A DNA stretch of 64,000 nucleotides from Duganella alba (GCF_009674495.1 NZ_WKJN01000013.1:91197-155196), one strand, 5' to 3'. Positions 26,162-36,764 are shown, numbered from the stretch's first letter. A program made the numbers and translations. Notes: generated by a model not told the origin, from the sequence alone.

Positions 26162-28794
26162 TACCAGTCCTCCCGGACAGCGCGTATCGGTCCGCCGGAC
26201 AGCGACTGGCGGCCGGCCAGCAGCGCGGTGAGCGCGGCGGCGGCCAGCAGCAGGCCGGCGACACTGGCGAGCAGCGGCCATGGCATGTGCAGCTGCATGG
26301 TCCAGTGGAAGGATTGCGGGTTGACGACGAATACCAATATCAAACTGATCACCCATCCGAGCACAAAGCCGGTGACGATGCCGAGCGCCGTCAGCGAGCC
26401 GCCTTCGATCGCCAGGATCGACAGCACCTGGCGGCGGGTGACGCCGACGTGGCGCAACATGCCGAATTCCTTGGCGCGCGCCAGCGTCTGCGCGGAAAAG
26501 GTGGCGGCCACGCCGAACAGGCCGATGACGATGGCGATCGCCTCCAGCAGGTAGGTGATGGCGAAGCTGCGGTCGAAGATCTTCATGCTCATGGCGCGGA
26601 TTTGCGAGGGTTCGCTGGCGTCCAGCGCCGCCGCGAACGGCAGTTTTTTCAATGCGGCCAGTGTGTTTTCCGGTTTTGCATCCGGCTTGAGCGTCAGTGC
26701 CACGGCGCTGGCTTGCTGTTCGCCGGTGATGGCGCGGTAGTCGCTCAGCCGCATCTGGATGGTGCCGGTGGGGCGTGCGTAGTCGCGCCACACGCCGGCC
26801 ACCTGGAAGGCGTGCAGGGCGCCGGCCAGCGGCAGTTCGATGCGCTGGCCAACCTTCATGCCGTATAAATCAACCATGGCTTCGGATACCCAGACCGGCG
26901 GTGGTGAGCCGGCGGCGGGAGTTTGCGTCTCGCCGACGATGGCCAGCGTGCGCGAAGGATTGGCCGCGTCCACGTTGCGCGCCATGAGGGTGACCGGCGG
27001 CCTGCCGGAGGCCAGCGAGATCGAGCGCGTGCGCAGGAAATCTGCGGTAGCGACGCCGGGCAATGCCGCCAGCATCGCCTGTTCGGAAGGCTGCAAGCCG
27101 GCCGTGGCGCCGCCGCTGGCGGTGCTGACGTAGATATCGGCCGGCAGGATGTGCAGCAGCCAGTCGTCCAGCGACACGCGGAAGCTGGTGACCATGATGG
27201 CCATGGCGACCATCAGGCTGAAGCTCGACAGCACGCCACCGAGCGCAATGCCGGCCTGGCTGGAGGCGTTGGCGAGGCGGGACAGCGTCAGCGTGACGAC
27301 CGCCGAAGCGCCCGGCTTGTCGGCGGTGGCTGCGCTCCATTGCCGGAAAGCGAGGCGGAACACGATGGCGGCCAGACGCGGCATCAGGCCGATGGCGCCG
27401 ATCAGCAGCAGGGCGATGGACAGGTAGCCGAACAGCGGCAGTTCGAATATTGGCGGCGCCTGCGACAGCAGTGCGGCCAGCGCCATGCACACCAGCGAAG
27501 GCCAGGCGCGCGACAGGCGCGACATGGCAGCTTCCTCGGTTCCGGATTTAAGTGCGACCGCCGGCTTGGCGCGGGCGGCGTCCAGCGCTGGTGCGGCGCA
27601 GCCCAGCAGGGCGACCGCCACGCCCAATGCGAAGTAGATGGCGGCGGCCAGCGGCGTGAAATGCACTTGCGGACGCACGCCGGAGAAGAATCCCGCGCCG
27701 AGGTCGGCGCCCATGAAGTGCAGTGCGGCGGCGGCCAGTCCGTAGCCGGCGGCGATGCCGATGGCGGAACCGGCGATGCCGAGGCACAGGCCTTCGATCA
27801 GAATCTGGCGCAGCAGGCGATGGCGGTCGAGGCCCAGCACGCGCAGCAGCGCAAACTGGCTGCGGCGGCGGATGACAGACAGCGCCTGCGTGGAGAATAC
27901 GAGGAAGGCGCCGGTGAACAGCGCCACCAGCGCCAGTACGGTCAGGTTGACGCGGTAGGCGCGGCTCATGCCTTCGTTGCTGCTGTTCTGTTCTTCGTCG
28001 TTGGGCTGGTTGATGCGGAAGCGGCCTGGGTATCGGCTTTGCAGGTCTTTTTCCAGCTGGGCTTTGAAGACTTCGCGGTTCATGCCATCGCGCAGTTTGA
28101 GGTCGATGCGCGACAGTTGACCGAGTTTCTCGAAACGCCATTGCGCGGCGCCGATGTCCATTACGGCGATGCGCTGGCCGGCGCGCGCGCCAGGCAGTGA
28201 GCCAGCGACGCGCAGTTTCAGTTGGCCGGTGCCGACTTGTAGGGTGACCAAGCCGTCGGCTGGTTGCAGCCATTGCTGGGCGGCGGGCGAGAGGAACAGC
28301 GTGTCGTCGGCCAGTGTGGCGTTGATGTCGTCGTTGGCCGGCACGCCGATCAGGTCCGGCGTGATGTAGCCGGCGCGGAAGGCGTCGGTGCCGATGATCT
28401 TGAGGGCGGTGCGTTGGCCGGGGACGGAGGCTTCAAATTCCAGCACGGGCGAGGCGACCACCACGCCGTCGCGCTGCGCCAGATGCGGGTAGATCGCTTC
28501 GTCGAAGAATGGTTCGGTGCCGCGCACCTGAATGTCGGCGACGCCGGACAGACCTTTGACGGCGGCCGAGAATTCGTTGAAGGCGGCGGCGTTGATCAGG
28601 TGGATGGCGAAGCCGAGCGAGATGCCGACCGCGATGGCGGCAATCGCCACCAAAGCCCGCACAGGATGGGCGCGCCATTCGCCAAGCAGCAGCCAGCGTG
28701 ACAGCCGGCGCATCGATGCCGCTGGCGCGTCGGGCACCGCGCTGCTTGCGGCGCCGGCAGGCGAGTTAGCGTCAGGCTGGTTGTGATCGGACAT
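26161..28794 (-). CDS. FtsX/MacB-type ABC transporter permease
   Basis: An 877-residue permease built as two FtsX-like halves. The first helix is at about residues 45-66 (LVAIAAIAVGISLGFAI), then an extracytoplasmic MacB-PCD-like domain and three helices around 275-420. The second half repeats the pattern, with helices near 505-560 and 760-865. It has no ATP-binding domain of its own. The start at 28794 overlaps the upstream DUF4124 stop as TGATG; its own stop overlaps the lipocalin start. It probably moves lipids or lipoproteins, or transmits force, with an ATPase encoded elsewhere. Confidence 0.87.
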   Translation of the reverse strand: MSDHNQPDANSPAGAASSAVPDAPAASMRRLSRWLLLGEWRAHPVRALVAIAAIAVGISLGFAIHLINAAAFNEFSAAVKGLSGVADIQVRGTEPFFDEAIYPHLAQRDGVVVASPVLEFEASVPGQRTALKIIGTDAFRAGYITPDLIGVPANDDINATLADDTLFLSPAAQQWLQPADGLVTLQVGTGQLKLRVAGSLPGARAGQRIAVMDIGAAQWRFEKLGQLSRIDLKLRDGMNREVFKAQLEKDLQSRYPGRFRINQPNDEEQNSSNEGMSRAYRVNLTVLALVALFTGAFLVFSTQALSVIRRRSQFALLRVLGLDRHRLLRQILIEGLCLGIAGSAIGIAAGYGLAAAALHFMGADLGAGFFSGVRPQVHFTPLAAAIYFALGVAVALLGCAAPALDAARAKPAVALKSGTEEAAMSRLSRAWPSLVCMALAALLSQAPPIFELPLFGYLSIALLLIGAIGLMPRLAAIVFRLAFRQWSAATADKPGASAVVTLTLSRLANASSQAGIALGGVLSSFSLMVAMAIMVTSFRVSLDDWLLHILPADIYVSTASGGATAGLQPSEQAMLAALPGVATADFLRTRSISLASGRPPVTLMARNVDAANPSRTLAIVGETQTPAAGSPPPVWVSEAMVDLYGMKVGQRIELPLAGALHAFQVAGVWRDYARPTGTIQMRLSDYRAITGEQQASAVALTLKPDAKPENTLAALKKLPFAAALDASEPSQIRAMSMKIFDRSFAITYLLEAIAIVIGLFGVAATFSAQTLARAKEFGMLRHVGVTRRQVLSILAIEGGSLTALGIVTGFVLGWVISLILVFVVNPQSFHWTMQLHMPWPLLASVAGLLLAAAALTALLAGRQSLSGGPIRAVREDW

Positions 28795-29225
28795 CAGTGC
28801 GGACACTCCAGCGCCATGGTCTCGCCGGCGCGGCGCGCGCGCAGGCGTGCGGCTTCGGTGGCCTGGCCGGTGGCGCGGCGGGCGTCTTCGTCGGCCCAGC
28901 GCTTGTTCAGTTTGAGCTTGTCGCACTTCTTGCGCTGGACGGCGGCAGCCTGCGAGGCGCGCGCGGCGTCGCGTTCTTCGCGCTCCTCGCGTTTGAGCCG
29001 GGCTTTCTCCAGCGTGTCGGCCTGTTTCTGCTGGCGACGCAGGGCGCCGGCTGCGGCAGGATCGCGCGGCGGCGCAGACGGCGCCTCCAGCATCGCCGCA
29101 TTGGCGCCCGCAGGACACGGCGTATCGCTGTAACTGACCTTGCCATCCACAGTACATTTGTAGACGGTTTGCGCGTAAGCAGCCAGCGTGACCGCCCACA
29201 TCACGACAACAATCAGCAGTTTCAT
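28794..29225 (-). CDS. DUF4124 periplasmic protein
   Basis: A 143-residue protein with a signal peptide (about 1-19, KLLIVVVMWAVTLAAYAQ) and an N-terminal DUF4124 domain (VYKCTVDGKVSYSDTPCPAG). A long charged coiled-coil-like segment rich in Arg, Lys, Glu and Ala follows (about 55-120), with a pair of Cys residues, one late (LECPH). The start is the ATG at 29225. It is the first gene of a coupled three-gene unit with the permease and lipocalin. Function is unknown for the family. Confidence 0.82.
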   Translation of the reverse strand: MKLLIVVVMWAVTLAAYAQTVYKCTVDGKVSYSDTPCPAGANAAMLEAPSAPPRDPAAAGALRRQQKQADTLEKARLKREEREERDAARASQAAAVQRKKCDKLKLNKRWADEDARRATGQATEAARLRARRAGETMALECPH

Positions 29226-29236
29226 TTCAGCCTCGG

Positions 29237-30643
29237 TCAAAGGATTTTCCCGGGATTCATGATACCGAGTGGATCCAATGCCGCTTTGATGGCTCGCATC
29301 ATATTCAGTTCTACCGCCGATTTGTAGTGCGCCAGCTCGCCGCGCTTCAACGCGCCGATGCCGTGTTCGGCGGAAATCGAGCCGCCGAACGACACCACGC
29401 TGTCATGCACCACGCGATTGACCTTGTCCTGATTGTCCAGGAAGTCCTCGTTGGAGATGCCGACCGGCGGCGCCACGTTGTAATGCAGGTTGCCGTCGCC
29501 CAGGTGACCGAAGCACACCAGCTGGCAGCCCGGAAAAGCCGTCTCCAGCCGCGGCCCGGTGACGGCGATGAAATCCGCAATCCGCGACACCGGCAGCGAA
29601 ATATCATGCTTGATGTTCTTGCCGGCCTTGGCCTGCGCCAGCGGAATGTGCTCGCGCAACTGCCACAGACCGGCCGATTGCGCCACCGACGTCGCCACCA
29701 CCGCATCATTGATCACGCCGCGCTCCAGCGCCGCGCCGATCGCATGTTCCAGCAGGCCGACCGCATGCTGCTCCGACTCGCTGCTGCTCAGTTCCAGCAG
29801 CACATATTGCGGATGCGGTTCGGCGAAAGGCTTGGGCAGTTGCGGGAACTGTTCAGCCACCAGCGCCAGGCAATAGCGCGACATCAGCTCGAAGCCGGTC
29901 AGGCTGGAACCGCAATGGTCCTGCATCAGCACCAGCAATTGCAGCGCGTCGGCGGGCGAGGGCAGCGCCGCCAGCGCGGTGATGCTGGCTTTCGGCTGCG
30001 GATACAGCTTGAGCACCGCGCCGGTGATGATGCCCAGCGTGCCCTCCGCGCCGATGAACAGATCGCGCAAGTCGTAGCCGGTATTGTCCTTGCGCAGACC
30101 GCGCAAGCCGCTCCAGATCTCGCCCTGCGGCGTGACCACTTCCAGTCCCAGGCACAGTTCACGCGTGTTTCCGTAGCGCAGAACCGCCGTGCCGCCGGCG
30201 TTGGTGGACAGGTTGCCGCCGATGGTGCAGCTGCCTTCCGCCGCCAGCGACAGCGGGAACAAACAGCCCTCGGCCGCAGCCGCCTCCTGGATTTGCTGAA
30301 GAATGCAGCCCGCATCCACCGTCATGGTGCGGTTGACTGGATCGACCTGGCGGATGCTGTTCAGGCGCACCAGCGACAGTACCACTTGCGCGCCGCTGGC
30401 ATCCGGCACGCTGCCGAGCACCAGTCCCGTATTACCACCTTGCGGCACCAGCGCGACACGATGTTCGGCGCAGGCGCGCACCAGCGCCGCCACTTGCTCC
30501 ACCGAGCCGGGGCGCAGCACGGCCAGCGCCTTGCCGGTAAAGCGGCCGCGCCAATCGGTGAGGAAGGGCGCCATGTCGGCTGGCGCATCGAGCACGTAGG
30601 CATCGCCGACGATGCCGCGGCATTGCGTGAGGAATTCCATCAT
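29237..30643 (-). CDS. FAD-binding oxidoreductase (GlcD / D-2-hydroxyacid dehydrogenase type)
   Basis: A 468-residue flavoprotein of the vanillyl-alcohol-oxidase fold. FAD-binding motifs are VPQGGNTGLVLGSVP (about 70), GGNLSTNAGGT (about 149) and LRKDNTGYDLRDLFIGAEGT (about 189). The C-terminal oxidase domain has FGHLGDGNLHYNV (about 377) and SAEHGIGALKRG (about 430). It fits D-lactate, D-2-hydroxyglutarate or glycolate dehydrogenase subunits; with no glcE/glcF beside it a stand-alone enzyme such as D-2-hydroxyglutarate dehydrogenase is more likely. Its ATG overlaps the DUF2069 stop as ATGA. Confidence 0.88.
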   Translation of the reverse strand: MMEFLTQCRGIVGDAYVLDAPADMAPFLTDWRGRFTGKALAVLRPGSVEQVAALVRACAEHRVALVPQGGNTGLVLGSVPDASGAQVVLSLVRLNSIRQVDPVNRTMTVDAGCILQQIQEAAAAEGCLFPLSLAAEGSCTIGGNLSTNAGGTAVLRYGNTRELCLGLEVVTPQGEIWSGLRGLRKDNTGYDLRDLFIGAEGTLGIITGAVLKLYPQPKASITALAALPSPADALQLLVLMQDHCGSSLTGFELMSRYCLALVAEQFPQLPKPFAEPHPQYVLLELSSSESEQHAVGLLEHAIGAALERGVINDAVVATSVAQSAGLWQLREHIPLAQAKAGKNIKHDISLPVSRIADFIAVTGPRLETAFPGCQLVCFGHLGDGNLHYNVAPPVGISNEDFLDNQDKVNRVVHDSVVSFGGSISAEHGIGALKRGELAHYKSAVELNMMRAIKAALDPLGIMNPGKIL

Positions 30644-31047
30644 TTGACCGTGTTGACCTTTACCTTATCCAGCAGCTCCTTGGCCAGCTTGCGCGCCGCG
30701 CGCTTGTACGGACGCAGATACAGCAAGGCGCAGACAAAGTAGATGCAGACCACCGCCGCCTCGCCCCAGGCCAGCGCCGAGGACAGACCGCCGGTGTCGC
30801 TCCAGCCGCGCACCACGCCTTCGGTGAAGTACAGCAGGATCATCATCGAGGTCCACTGCAGCGTGTAGATATCGCGCTTCCAGACGCCGTACAGCGGCAG
30901 CAGCAGCGGCGCGGCCTTCAGCACCAGCCACGAACCGCCCGGCTTCAGCGGCGCCAGCACCATCTCCCACAACACACACAAGACTATCAACGCCACCAGG
31001 CTGCCGATCGCGCCCCAGTGAAAATACTTTTGCATTGTGGTTTCCAT
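30640..31047 (-). CDS. DUF2069 membrane protein
   Basis: A 135-residue inner-membrane protein with four hydrophobic helices (about 11-30, 40-58, 63-80 and 95-112) and a basic C-terminal tail (RPYKRAARKLAKELLDKVKV). It matches DUF2069. In many betaproteobacteria this gene follows wrbA directly, as here (5-bp gap), and it overlaps the next gene. Function is unknown. Confidence 0.87.
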   Translation of the reverse strand: METTMQKYFHWGAIGSLVALIVLCVLWEMVLAPLKPGGSWLVLKAAPLLLPLYGVWKRDIYTLQWTSMMILLYFTEGVVRGWSDTGGLSSALAWGEAAVVCIYFVCALLYLRPYKRAARKLAKELLDKVKVNTVK

Positions 31048-31052
31048 GGCGT

Positions 31053-31691
<639 letters not shown>

Positions 31692-31722
31692 TCATTGCCA
31701 CTGTTGTAATACGATAGCGCCC

Positions 31723-33099
31723 ATGTACCAAAAATATATCCGTCCTTTTTATCTGTACCTGTTCCGCACCTGCCGTGGCGGCATCAAGACCGTGCGTTCG
31801 CTGTCCTGGCCCGAGGTGCGCGACCTGATTTTGTTCGCGCGCCGCCGGCTGCGCGAGGAGAGTTTGCCGCAGGTGGCCGGCAGCCTGACCTTCACCACCG
31901 TGTTTGCGCTGGTGCCGCTGCTGACGATCGCGCTGGCGATCTTCACCACCTTCCCGATGTTTAACACCTTCCGCAGTTCGCTGGAGGCGTACTTCGTGCA
32001 AAGCGTGATGCCGAAGACGATTTCCAGCACCATCCTCAATTACCTGACGATGTTCGCCTCCAAGGCCACGCGGCTGTCGGCGGTGGGCGCCGTGGCGCTG
32101 ATCTTCACCTCGATCGCGATGATGAACCTGATCGAGCGGGTGTTCAACCGTATCTGGCAGGTGCGCGGCCAGCGCGCGTGGACGCGGCGCATCCTGGTCT
32201 ACTGGGCGCTGATTACGCTCGGGCCGCTGCTGATCGGCGTGTCGCTGACGTTGTCGTCGCAGGTGTTCATGGCGACCACCGACCTGATGAGCCAGGTGCC
32301 TGTCCTCGGTGCGCTGATTTACACGGCGGTGTCGCTGGCGCTGAGCATGGCCACCTTCACGCTGCTGTACGTGGTGGTGCCGAACCGCGACGTCGACTGG
32401 CATGACGCGGCCTGGGGCGGCCTGGTGGCCGGGGTGGCGTTCGAGGTGGCCAAGCGCGGTTTCGCGGTGTTCATTACACAGTTTCCGACGTATTCCAAGA
32501 TTTATGGCGCACTGGCGGCCTTGCCGCTGTTCCTGTTATGGATTTATGTGTCGTGGATGATCACCCTGTTCGGCGCCTTGCTGACGGCCGCGCTGCCGGT
32601 GGTGAAGTACGAGCGCTGGTGGCACGAGGCGCAGCCGGGCGGTGAGTTTGTCGACGCCATGGCGATCCTGCGCGTGCTGCACGTGGCCTCCAAATGTGGC
32701 GATACGGCCCTGGTCAGCGCGGTGCAGATCCGCGAGCGCACGCGCCTGGGCTTCGATGAAATGGACACGCTGCTGGAACGCATGGTGGCGGAAGGCTGGG
32801 TCGGACGGGTGCCGGTGGCCGCGCCGCCGCGCGTCCAGTGGGGCAAGCGGGTGAGCGATGGCGTCGACAACTGGGTCATCCTCGCCAATCCGGAAAAATT
32901 GACGCTGGCCGACGTCTACCGCCTGTTTGTGTTTGCCGGCATGCCGGTCAACGCCGGCGTGGTGGCCGACGGTGACGATGAACTCGACCTGCAGGCGGCC
33001 CGCGAAGCCGCCTCGCTGGCGCGCGAGGTGGAAACCGCCGTTGAAGCGGGCCTGGGCAAGACACTGGCCGACCACTTCGGCCCTATCGACTGCCGATAA
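31723..33099 (+). CDS. YihY/BrkB family inner-membrane protein
   Basis: A 458-residue YihY/virulence-factor-BrkB family protein. Six membrane helices occupy about residues 45-300 (the first conserved block is LPQVAGSLTFTTVFALVPLLT). The C-terminal region (about 310-440) is a soluble winged-helix-like tail (GDTALVSAVQIRERTRLGFDEMDTLLERMV). The longer BrkB form with this tail is typical of betaproteobacteria. Function is unresolved; it is not an RNase despite old annotations as RNase BN. Its last 17 bp overlap the convergent hydrolase gene. Confidence 0.9.
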   Translation: MYQKYIRPFYLYLFRTCRGGIKTVRSLSWPEVRDLILFARRRLREESLPQVAGSLTFTTVFALVPLLTIALAIFTTFPMFNTFRSSLEAYFVQSVMPKTISSTILNYLTMFASKATRLSAVGAVALIFTSIAMMNLIERVFNRIWQVRGQRAWTRRILVYWALITLGPLLIGVSLTLSSQVFMATTDLMSQVPVLGALIYTAVSLALSMATFTLLYVVVPNRDVDWHDAAWGGLVAGVAFEVAKRGFAVFITQFPTYSKIYGALAALPLFLLWIYVSWMITLFGALLTAALPVVKYERWWHEAQPGGEFVDAMAILRVLHVASKCGDTALVSAVQIRERTRLGFDEMDTLLERMVAEGWVGRVPVAAPPRVQWGKRVSDGVDNWVILANPEKLTLADVYRLFVFAGMPVNAGVVADGDDELDLQAAREAASLAREVETAVEAGLGKTLADHFGPIDCR

Positions 33100-33790
33100 A
33101 CGCGGCCAGCGCCTCGCTGACGGCGTCCGGCTGCTCGGCCATCATCGCGTGGCCGGCTTCCAGTGTGGCGGTTTCGGCATGCGGCATGGCGGCGGTGAGC
33201 AGGCGCGCGGCCTTCGGCGGCGTCATGACGTCGGCCGCGCCGAAGATGAACAGGGCGGGGCAGCGCACCGTTTGCGCGGCCGCTTCGCCGTGATCGTAGG
33301 CGTTGCAGGCGGCGAGGTCGGTGTACAGCAGATTCGCGCCCGCCATGCGCCGCATCAGCTGGCGCAGCGTCTCGGTGTCCGCATGGCCGGGCGTGTGCGA
33401 CCACTTGGTGACCATGTCGATGGCGCGCATTTCGTCGTTGCGGGCGGTATCCAGCAGCGCATCGGCCACCTTCATCGGGAATATGCAGCCCAGCAGCGCC
33501 AGGTGCGAGACGCGCTGCGGCGCCTTGGCGGCCGCCTCCAGCGCGATCAGTGATCCCATGCTGTGGCCGACCAGCGCCGCCTGCGCGATTCCGGCCGCGT
33601 CCAGCGTCGCCAGCAGCCAGTCGGCCATGGCGGCAATGGTGTCGAGGGCCGGCCCCGGCGTGGCGCCGTGTCCCGGCAGGTCGAGTGCGAGCACCGGGTG
33701 GTCGTGCTGCGCAAGGTAGTGGCGCTGCGTCGACCATACCGAGTGGTCGTTCAGCGCGCCGTGGATGAAAACCACTGTAGGCCTGGGCAT
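33083..33790 (-). CDS. alpha/beta hydrolase
   Basis: A 235-residue alpha/beta hydrolase with oxyanion segment FIHGALNDHSVW (about 8), nucleophile LVGHSMGSLIAL (Ser about 81), acid in FIFGAADVMTPP (about 187) and His in LEAGHAMMAEQPD (about 213). AGGAGA precedes the ATG. It is cytoplasmic by sequence. Closest by eye to the MhpC/BioH-like group; the substrate is unknown. Confidence 0.87.
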   Translation of the reverse strand: MPRPTVVFIHGALNDHSVWSTQRHYLAQHDHPVLALDLPGHGATPGPALDTIAAMADWLLATLDAAGIAQAALVGHSMGSLIALEAAAKAPQRVSHLALLGCIFPMKVADALLDTARNDEMRAIDMVTKWSHTPGHADTETLRQLMRRMAGANLLYTDLAACNAYDHGEAAAQTVRCPALFIFGAADVMTPPKAARLLTAAMPHAETATLEAGHAMMAEQPDAVSEALAAFIGSR

Positions 33791-33956
33791 GTCTGTCTCC
33801 TGTTTTTTGCAGCTATCCTACAGTAAGACAATAATGTTATGTTTTGCTTATCCGAAGCGCTGGCTTTTTTACCGGGCATAGGCTACATTCGGACAAGGCT
33901 AAGAAAAACTAGAACTCCCATTCACAGAGCGCATATCAGCGAACAGGACGGCCACC

Positions 33957-34409
33957 ATGAAAGTCTCCGAAATTCTGCAGGTTAAAGGTTCCATCCTTTA
34001 CACCATCTCCCCCGATCAACCCCTGGCGGATGCCGCCAACACCATGGCCGAGAAAGACATCGGTTCGCTGGTCGTCATGGAATTTGGCGATCTGGTGGGC
34101 ATGCTGACCTTCCGCGAGGTGCTGCGTGCGCTGCACGACAACCAGGGCACGGTGGGCGCCGGCACGGTGCGCAAGCACATGGACGACGCGCCGATCACGG
34201 TCACGCCGGACACCGAGGTCAATGAGGTGCGCCGCATCATGCTGGAAAAGCACGCGCGCTATCTGCCGGTGATGAACGCCAAGACCATTCTCGGCGTGAT
34301 TTCGTTCTACGACGTGGCGCGCGCGGTGCTGGAAGCGCAAAGCTTCGAGAACCGCATGCTGAAGGCCTACATCCGCGACTGGCCGGCCGAGGCCGAAGCC
34401 GCCGACTAA
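33957..34409 (+). CDS. CBS-domain protein
   Basis: A 150-residue protein made of two CBS motifs (about residues 10-65 and 75-130, each ending in a conserved GV/GM-x-[ST] turn such as LVGMLTFREV and ILGVISFYDVAR). A CBS pair binds adenine nucleotides and usually regulates a partner; here it stands alone. Monocistronic and followed closely by a long perfect palindrome. Confidence 0.88.
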   Translation: MKVSEILQVKGSILYTISPDQPLADAANTMAEKDIGSLVVMEFGDLVGMLTFREVLRALHDNQGTVGAGTVRKHMDDAPITVTPDTEVNEVRRIMLEKHARYLPVMNAKTILGVISFYDVARAVLEAQSFENRMLKAYIRDWPAEAEAAD

Positions 34410-34414
34410 ACCCA

Positions 34415-34498
34415 AACCGGGGTCAGTGCCGACATTCGGACACGGGCCCAGCCGTGAGCGGCTGGGCCCGTGTCCGAATGTCGGCACTGACCCCGGTT
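34415..34498. repeat. perfect 40-bp-arm palindrome between convergent genes
   Basis: Arms at 34415-34454 and 34459-34498 are perfect reverse complements with a TGAG loop. The sequence opens AACCGGGGTCAGTGCC and contains GACATTCGGACACGG. It lies between the CBS gene (ends 34409) and the REC-EAL gene (ends 34503). The GGGTCAGTGCC...CGGACACG wording looks like a REP/RAYT-type extragenic element. It could also act as a bidirectional terminator, though it lacks a T-tract. No second copy or transposase is seen in the window. Confidence 0.85.
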
Positions 34499-34502
34499 CT
34501 TA

Positions 34503-36764
34503 TCAGGCGGCGCCCTCCAGGGCGTCGTTGCTCAACCAGCCGGTCAGGGCGGTGGCGGTCATCGGCCGGGCAAACAGGAAGCCCTGCGCCAGCGGGCAGC
34601 CCAGCGATTGCAGGATCTGTGCCTGGCGCTCGTCTTCCACCCCTTCCGCAATCACCGCCAGGCCCAGGTTGCGGCCCAGCTGGATCACCATTTCCGCGAT
34701 GCTGCTGCCGCGCGCCGACCCGGTAATCTCCGTGACAAAGGCGCGGTCGATCTTCAGGCGGTCGATCTGCAGGCGCTGCAGATACGACAGCGACGAGAAA
34801 CCGGTGCCGAAATCGTCGATGGCGATGCTGACGCCGGTCTGCTTTATCTGCCCCAGCATCTTGATCAGCAAATCCGGCTCTTCCATGGCCATCGATTCCG
34901 TGATTTCCAGCTCGATGTGCTGCGGCGGCGCCCCGGTGTCTTCCAGCGCGCGTTTCAGCATGTCGAGGAACAGCGGATGGCGGAACTGTACCTGCGAGAC
35001 GTTGATCGACATCATGAAATCATGGTGGCCGGCCTTGCGCAGGTCGACCAGCTCGCGGCAGGCGGTGCGCATCACCCATTCACCCAGGTCGATAATCAGG
35101 CCGGAATACTCGGCGATCGGGATGAAGCGGTCCGGCGAGATGAACTTGCCGTCCGGCGTCTGCCAGCGCAGCAGCGCCTCGGCGCCGACCGGGCGCCGCG
35201 TGGCCAGGTCGATCTGTGGCTGGTACACCACGAACAACTGGTTCTGGCCGAAGGCCGTGCGCAGCGCGTGCATCATGCGCACCCGTTCGCGGATCTCCAC
35301 GCCCATCGAGCGCGAGAAGTAGAAGTGGCCGGCGCGCTGCTGCGACTTGGCGCGTTTTAGCGCGATGTCGGCGTCCTTCAGCGCATCGGCGCCGCTGCCT
35401 TCGTGCTCGTTCAGGCGCACCAGGCCGAGCGTGGCGGACAGCTGCACGTCCTGGCCGTCGATGCTGAAGGCGCGCTGGAACAGCGCCAGGATATTGCCCG
35501 GATTGACCTGCGTCGAATCGCCCAGCACGCAGAAGATGTCGCCGCCGATGCGGGCCACCGTGACGCGGTCGCCCAGCTCGGTCTGCAGGCGGCCGGCGAC
35601 GGCGATCAGCAGCATGTCGCCGAACTGGTGGCCGAGGGCGTCGTTGGTTTCGGCAAAGTGGTCGAGGTCGACCAGCGACAGCGTGGCGTCGTCGCGCGCC
35701 GGACCGGCGATGGTGGCGTCGAGGATTTCCACCAGCCGTGTGCGGTTCGGCAGCTTGGACAGCTGGTCGTAGAACGCGGCGTTATGCAGGTGCGTGACCA
35801 GTTCAACGTTGTCCAGGCCGACTGCGACGTTGCTGCAGAACACTTCCAGCAGCCGTTCGTCGATCTCGGTCGGCGCTTTTTTTACTTCCAGGAAAGCAAC
35901 GAAGTCGCGGCTGGCCTTGCCGGCGAAATACAGCGTGATGAAATCCGGGCCGTAGACGTTGCGGCGCTGCGCCAGCGCCAGTTCCAGCGCCTCGTGGATG
36001 CGCTGGTCCTCGCGCACCGTCAGCGTGATATTGCTCAGGTGGCGGAAGGTGCCGGCGGTGGCCATCACCATCAGCTCGTGGCAGCCGTCGTCCGGGCATT
36101 CCTGCACGCACAGCACGCCGTTGGCCTCGCAGCCCAGCAGGTCGCCGATCTGCGACAGCACGCCGGCGGCGAAATTCTGTACGCCGTGCAGGGTCATCAG
36201 CTGGGTGCTGGCGTGGACGATCTGGTTCAGGCCGCGCCGGCTGTCGTTGATCTTGCGGATCTGCTCGTAGGAGCGGATCGCCGCCGTCACCGTGGTAAAC
36301 AGCTTGATGCGGGTCAGCTCGGACTTGGTCTTGTAATCGTTGATGTCGAAATCGCGGATGGCGTCGATTTCCGGCGCATAGCCGGGCTGGCCGGTGCGCA
36401 GGATGATGCGCACGTCGTGCAGCTTCAGCGTTTCGCGGATATAGCGCACCAGATGCAGGCCGGCATCGTCCTGTTCCATCACCACATCCAGCAGGATGAC
36501 GGCGATTTCCGGCTCGTGCTTGAGCAATTCGCGCGCCTGGCCGGCCGAATAGGCGTGCACGAACTCCAGCGGACGGTGCTGCATGTCGAGGTTGCCGAGC
36601 GCAAAGGTCGTGGTCGAGTGGACGTCTTCGTCGTCGTCGATAATCATGACCCGCCAGACATTGCGGGCGCCCGTCGAAACAGGCGCGGCCGGATGCTCTT
36701 CTAAGAATACCAAATCGTCTTGATCATCCTTGGATTGCTCAAGGGGTGTGACCGGTGGGGGCAT
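34503..36764 (-). CDS. response regulator with DUF3369, degenerate GGDEF and EAL domains
   Basis: A 753-residue c-di-GMP signalling protein. The receiver domain (about 45-170) has acidic residues IIDDDED and the phospho-acceptor Asp in [14 protein letters not shown]3369 sensor-like domain follows (about 180-340). The GGDEF domain has GGDIF in place of GGDEF ([12 protein letters not shown]), so cyclase activity is unlikely. The EAL domain keeps [14 protein letters not shown] and [12 protein letters not shown], so phosphodiesterase activity is likely. The start is the ATG at 36764 after GGAG. It is probably driven by an unlinked histidine kinase. It lies next to another EAL protein 4 kb away. 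Confidence 0.9.
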   Translation of the reverse strand: MPPPVTPLEQSKDDQDDLVFLEEHPAAPVSTGARNVWRVMIIDDDEDVHSTTTFALGNLDMQHRPLEFVHAYSAGQARELLKHEPEIAVILLDVVMEQDDAGLHLVRYIRETLKLHDVRIILRTGQPGYAPEIDAIRDFDINDYKTKSELTRIKLFTTVTAAIRSYEQIRKINDSRRGLNQIVHASTQLMTLHGVQNFAAGVLSQIGDLLGCEANGVLCVQECPDDGCHELMVMATAGTFRHLSNITLTVREDQRIHEALELALAQRRNVYGPDFITLYFAGKASRDFVAFLEVKKAPTEIDERLLEVFCSNVAVGLDNVELVTHLHNAAFYDQLSKLPNRTRLVEILDATIAGPARDDATLSLVDLDHFAETNDALGHQFGDMLLIAVAGRLQTELGDRVTVARIGGDIFCVLGDSTQVNPGNILALFQRAFSIDGQDVQLSATLGLVRLNEHEGSGADALKDADIALKRAKSQQRAGHFYFSRSMGVEIRERVRMMHALRTAFGQNQLFVVYQPQIDLATRRPVGAEALLRWQTPDGKFISPDRFIPIAEYSGLIIDLGEWVMRTACRELVDLRKAGHHDFMMSINVSQVQFRHPLFLDMLKRALEDTGAPPQHIELEITESMAMEEPDLLIKMLGQIKQTGVSIAIDDFGTGFSSLSYLQRLQIDRLKIDRAFVTEITGSARGSSIAEMVIQLGRNLGLAVIAEGVEDERQAQILQSLGCPLAQGFLFARPMTATALTGWLSNDALEGAA

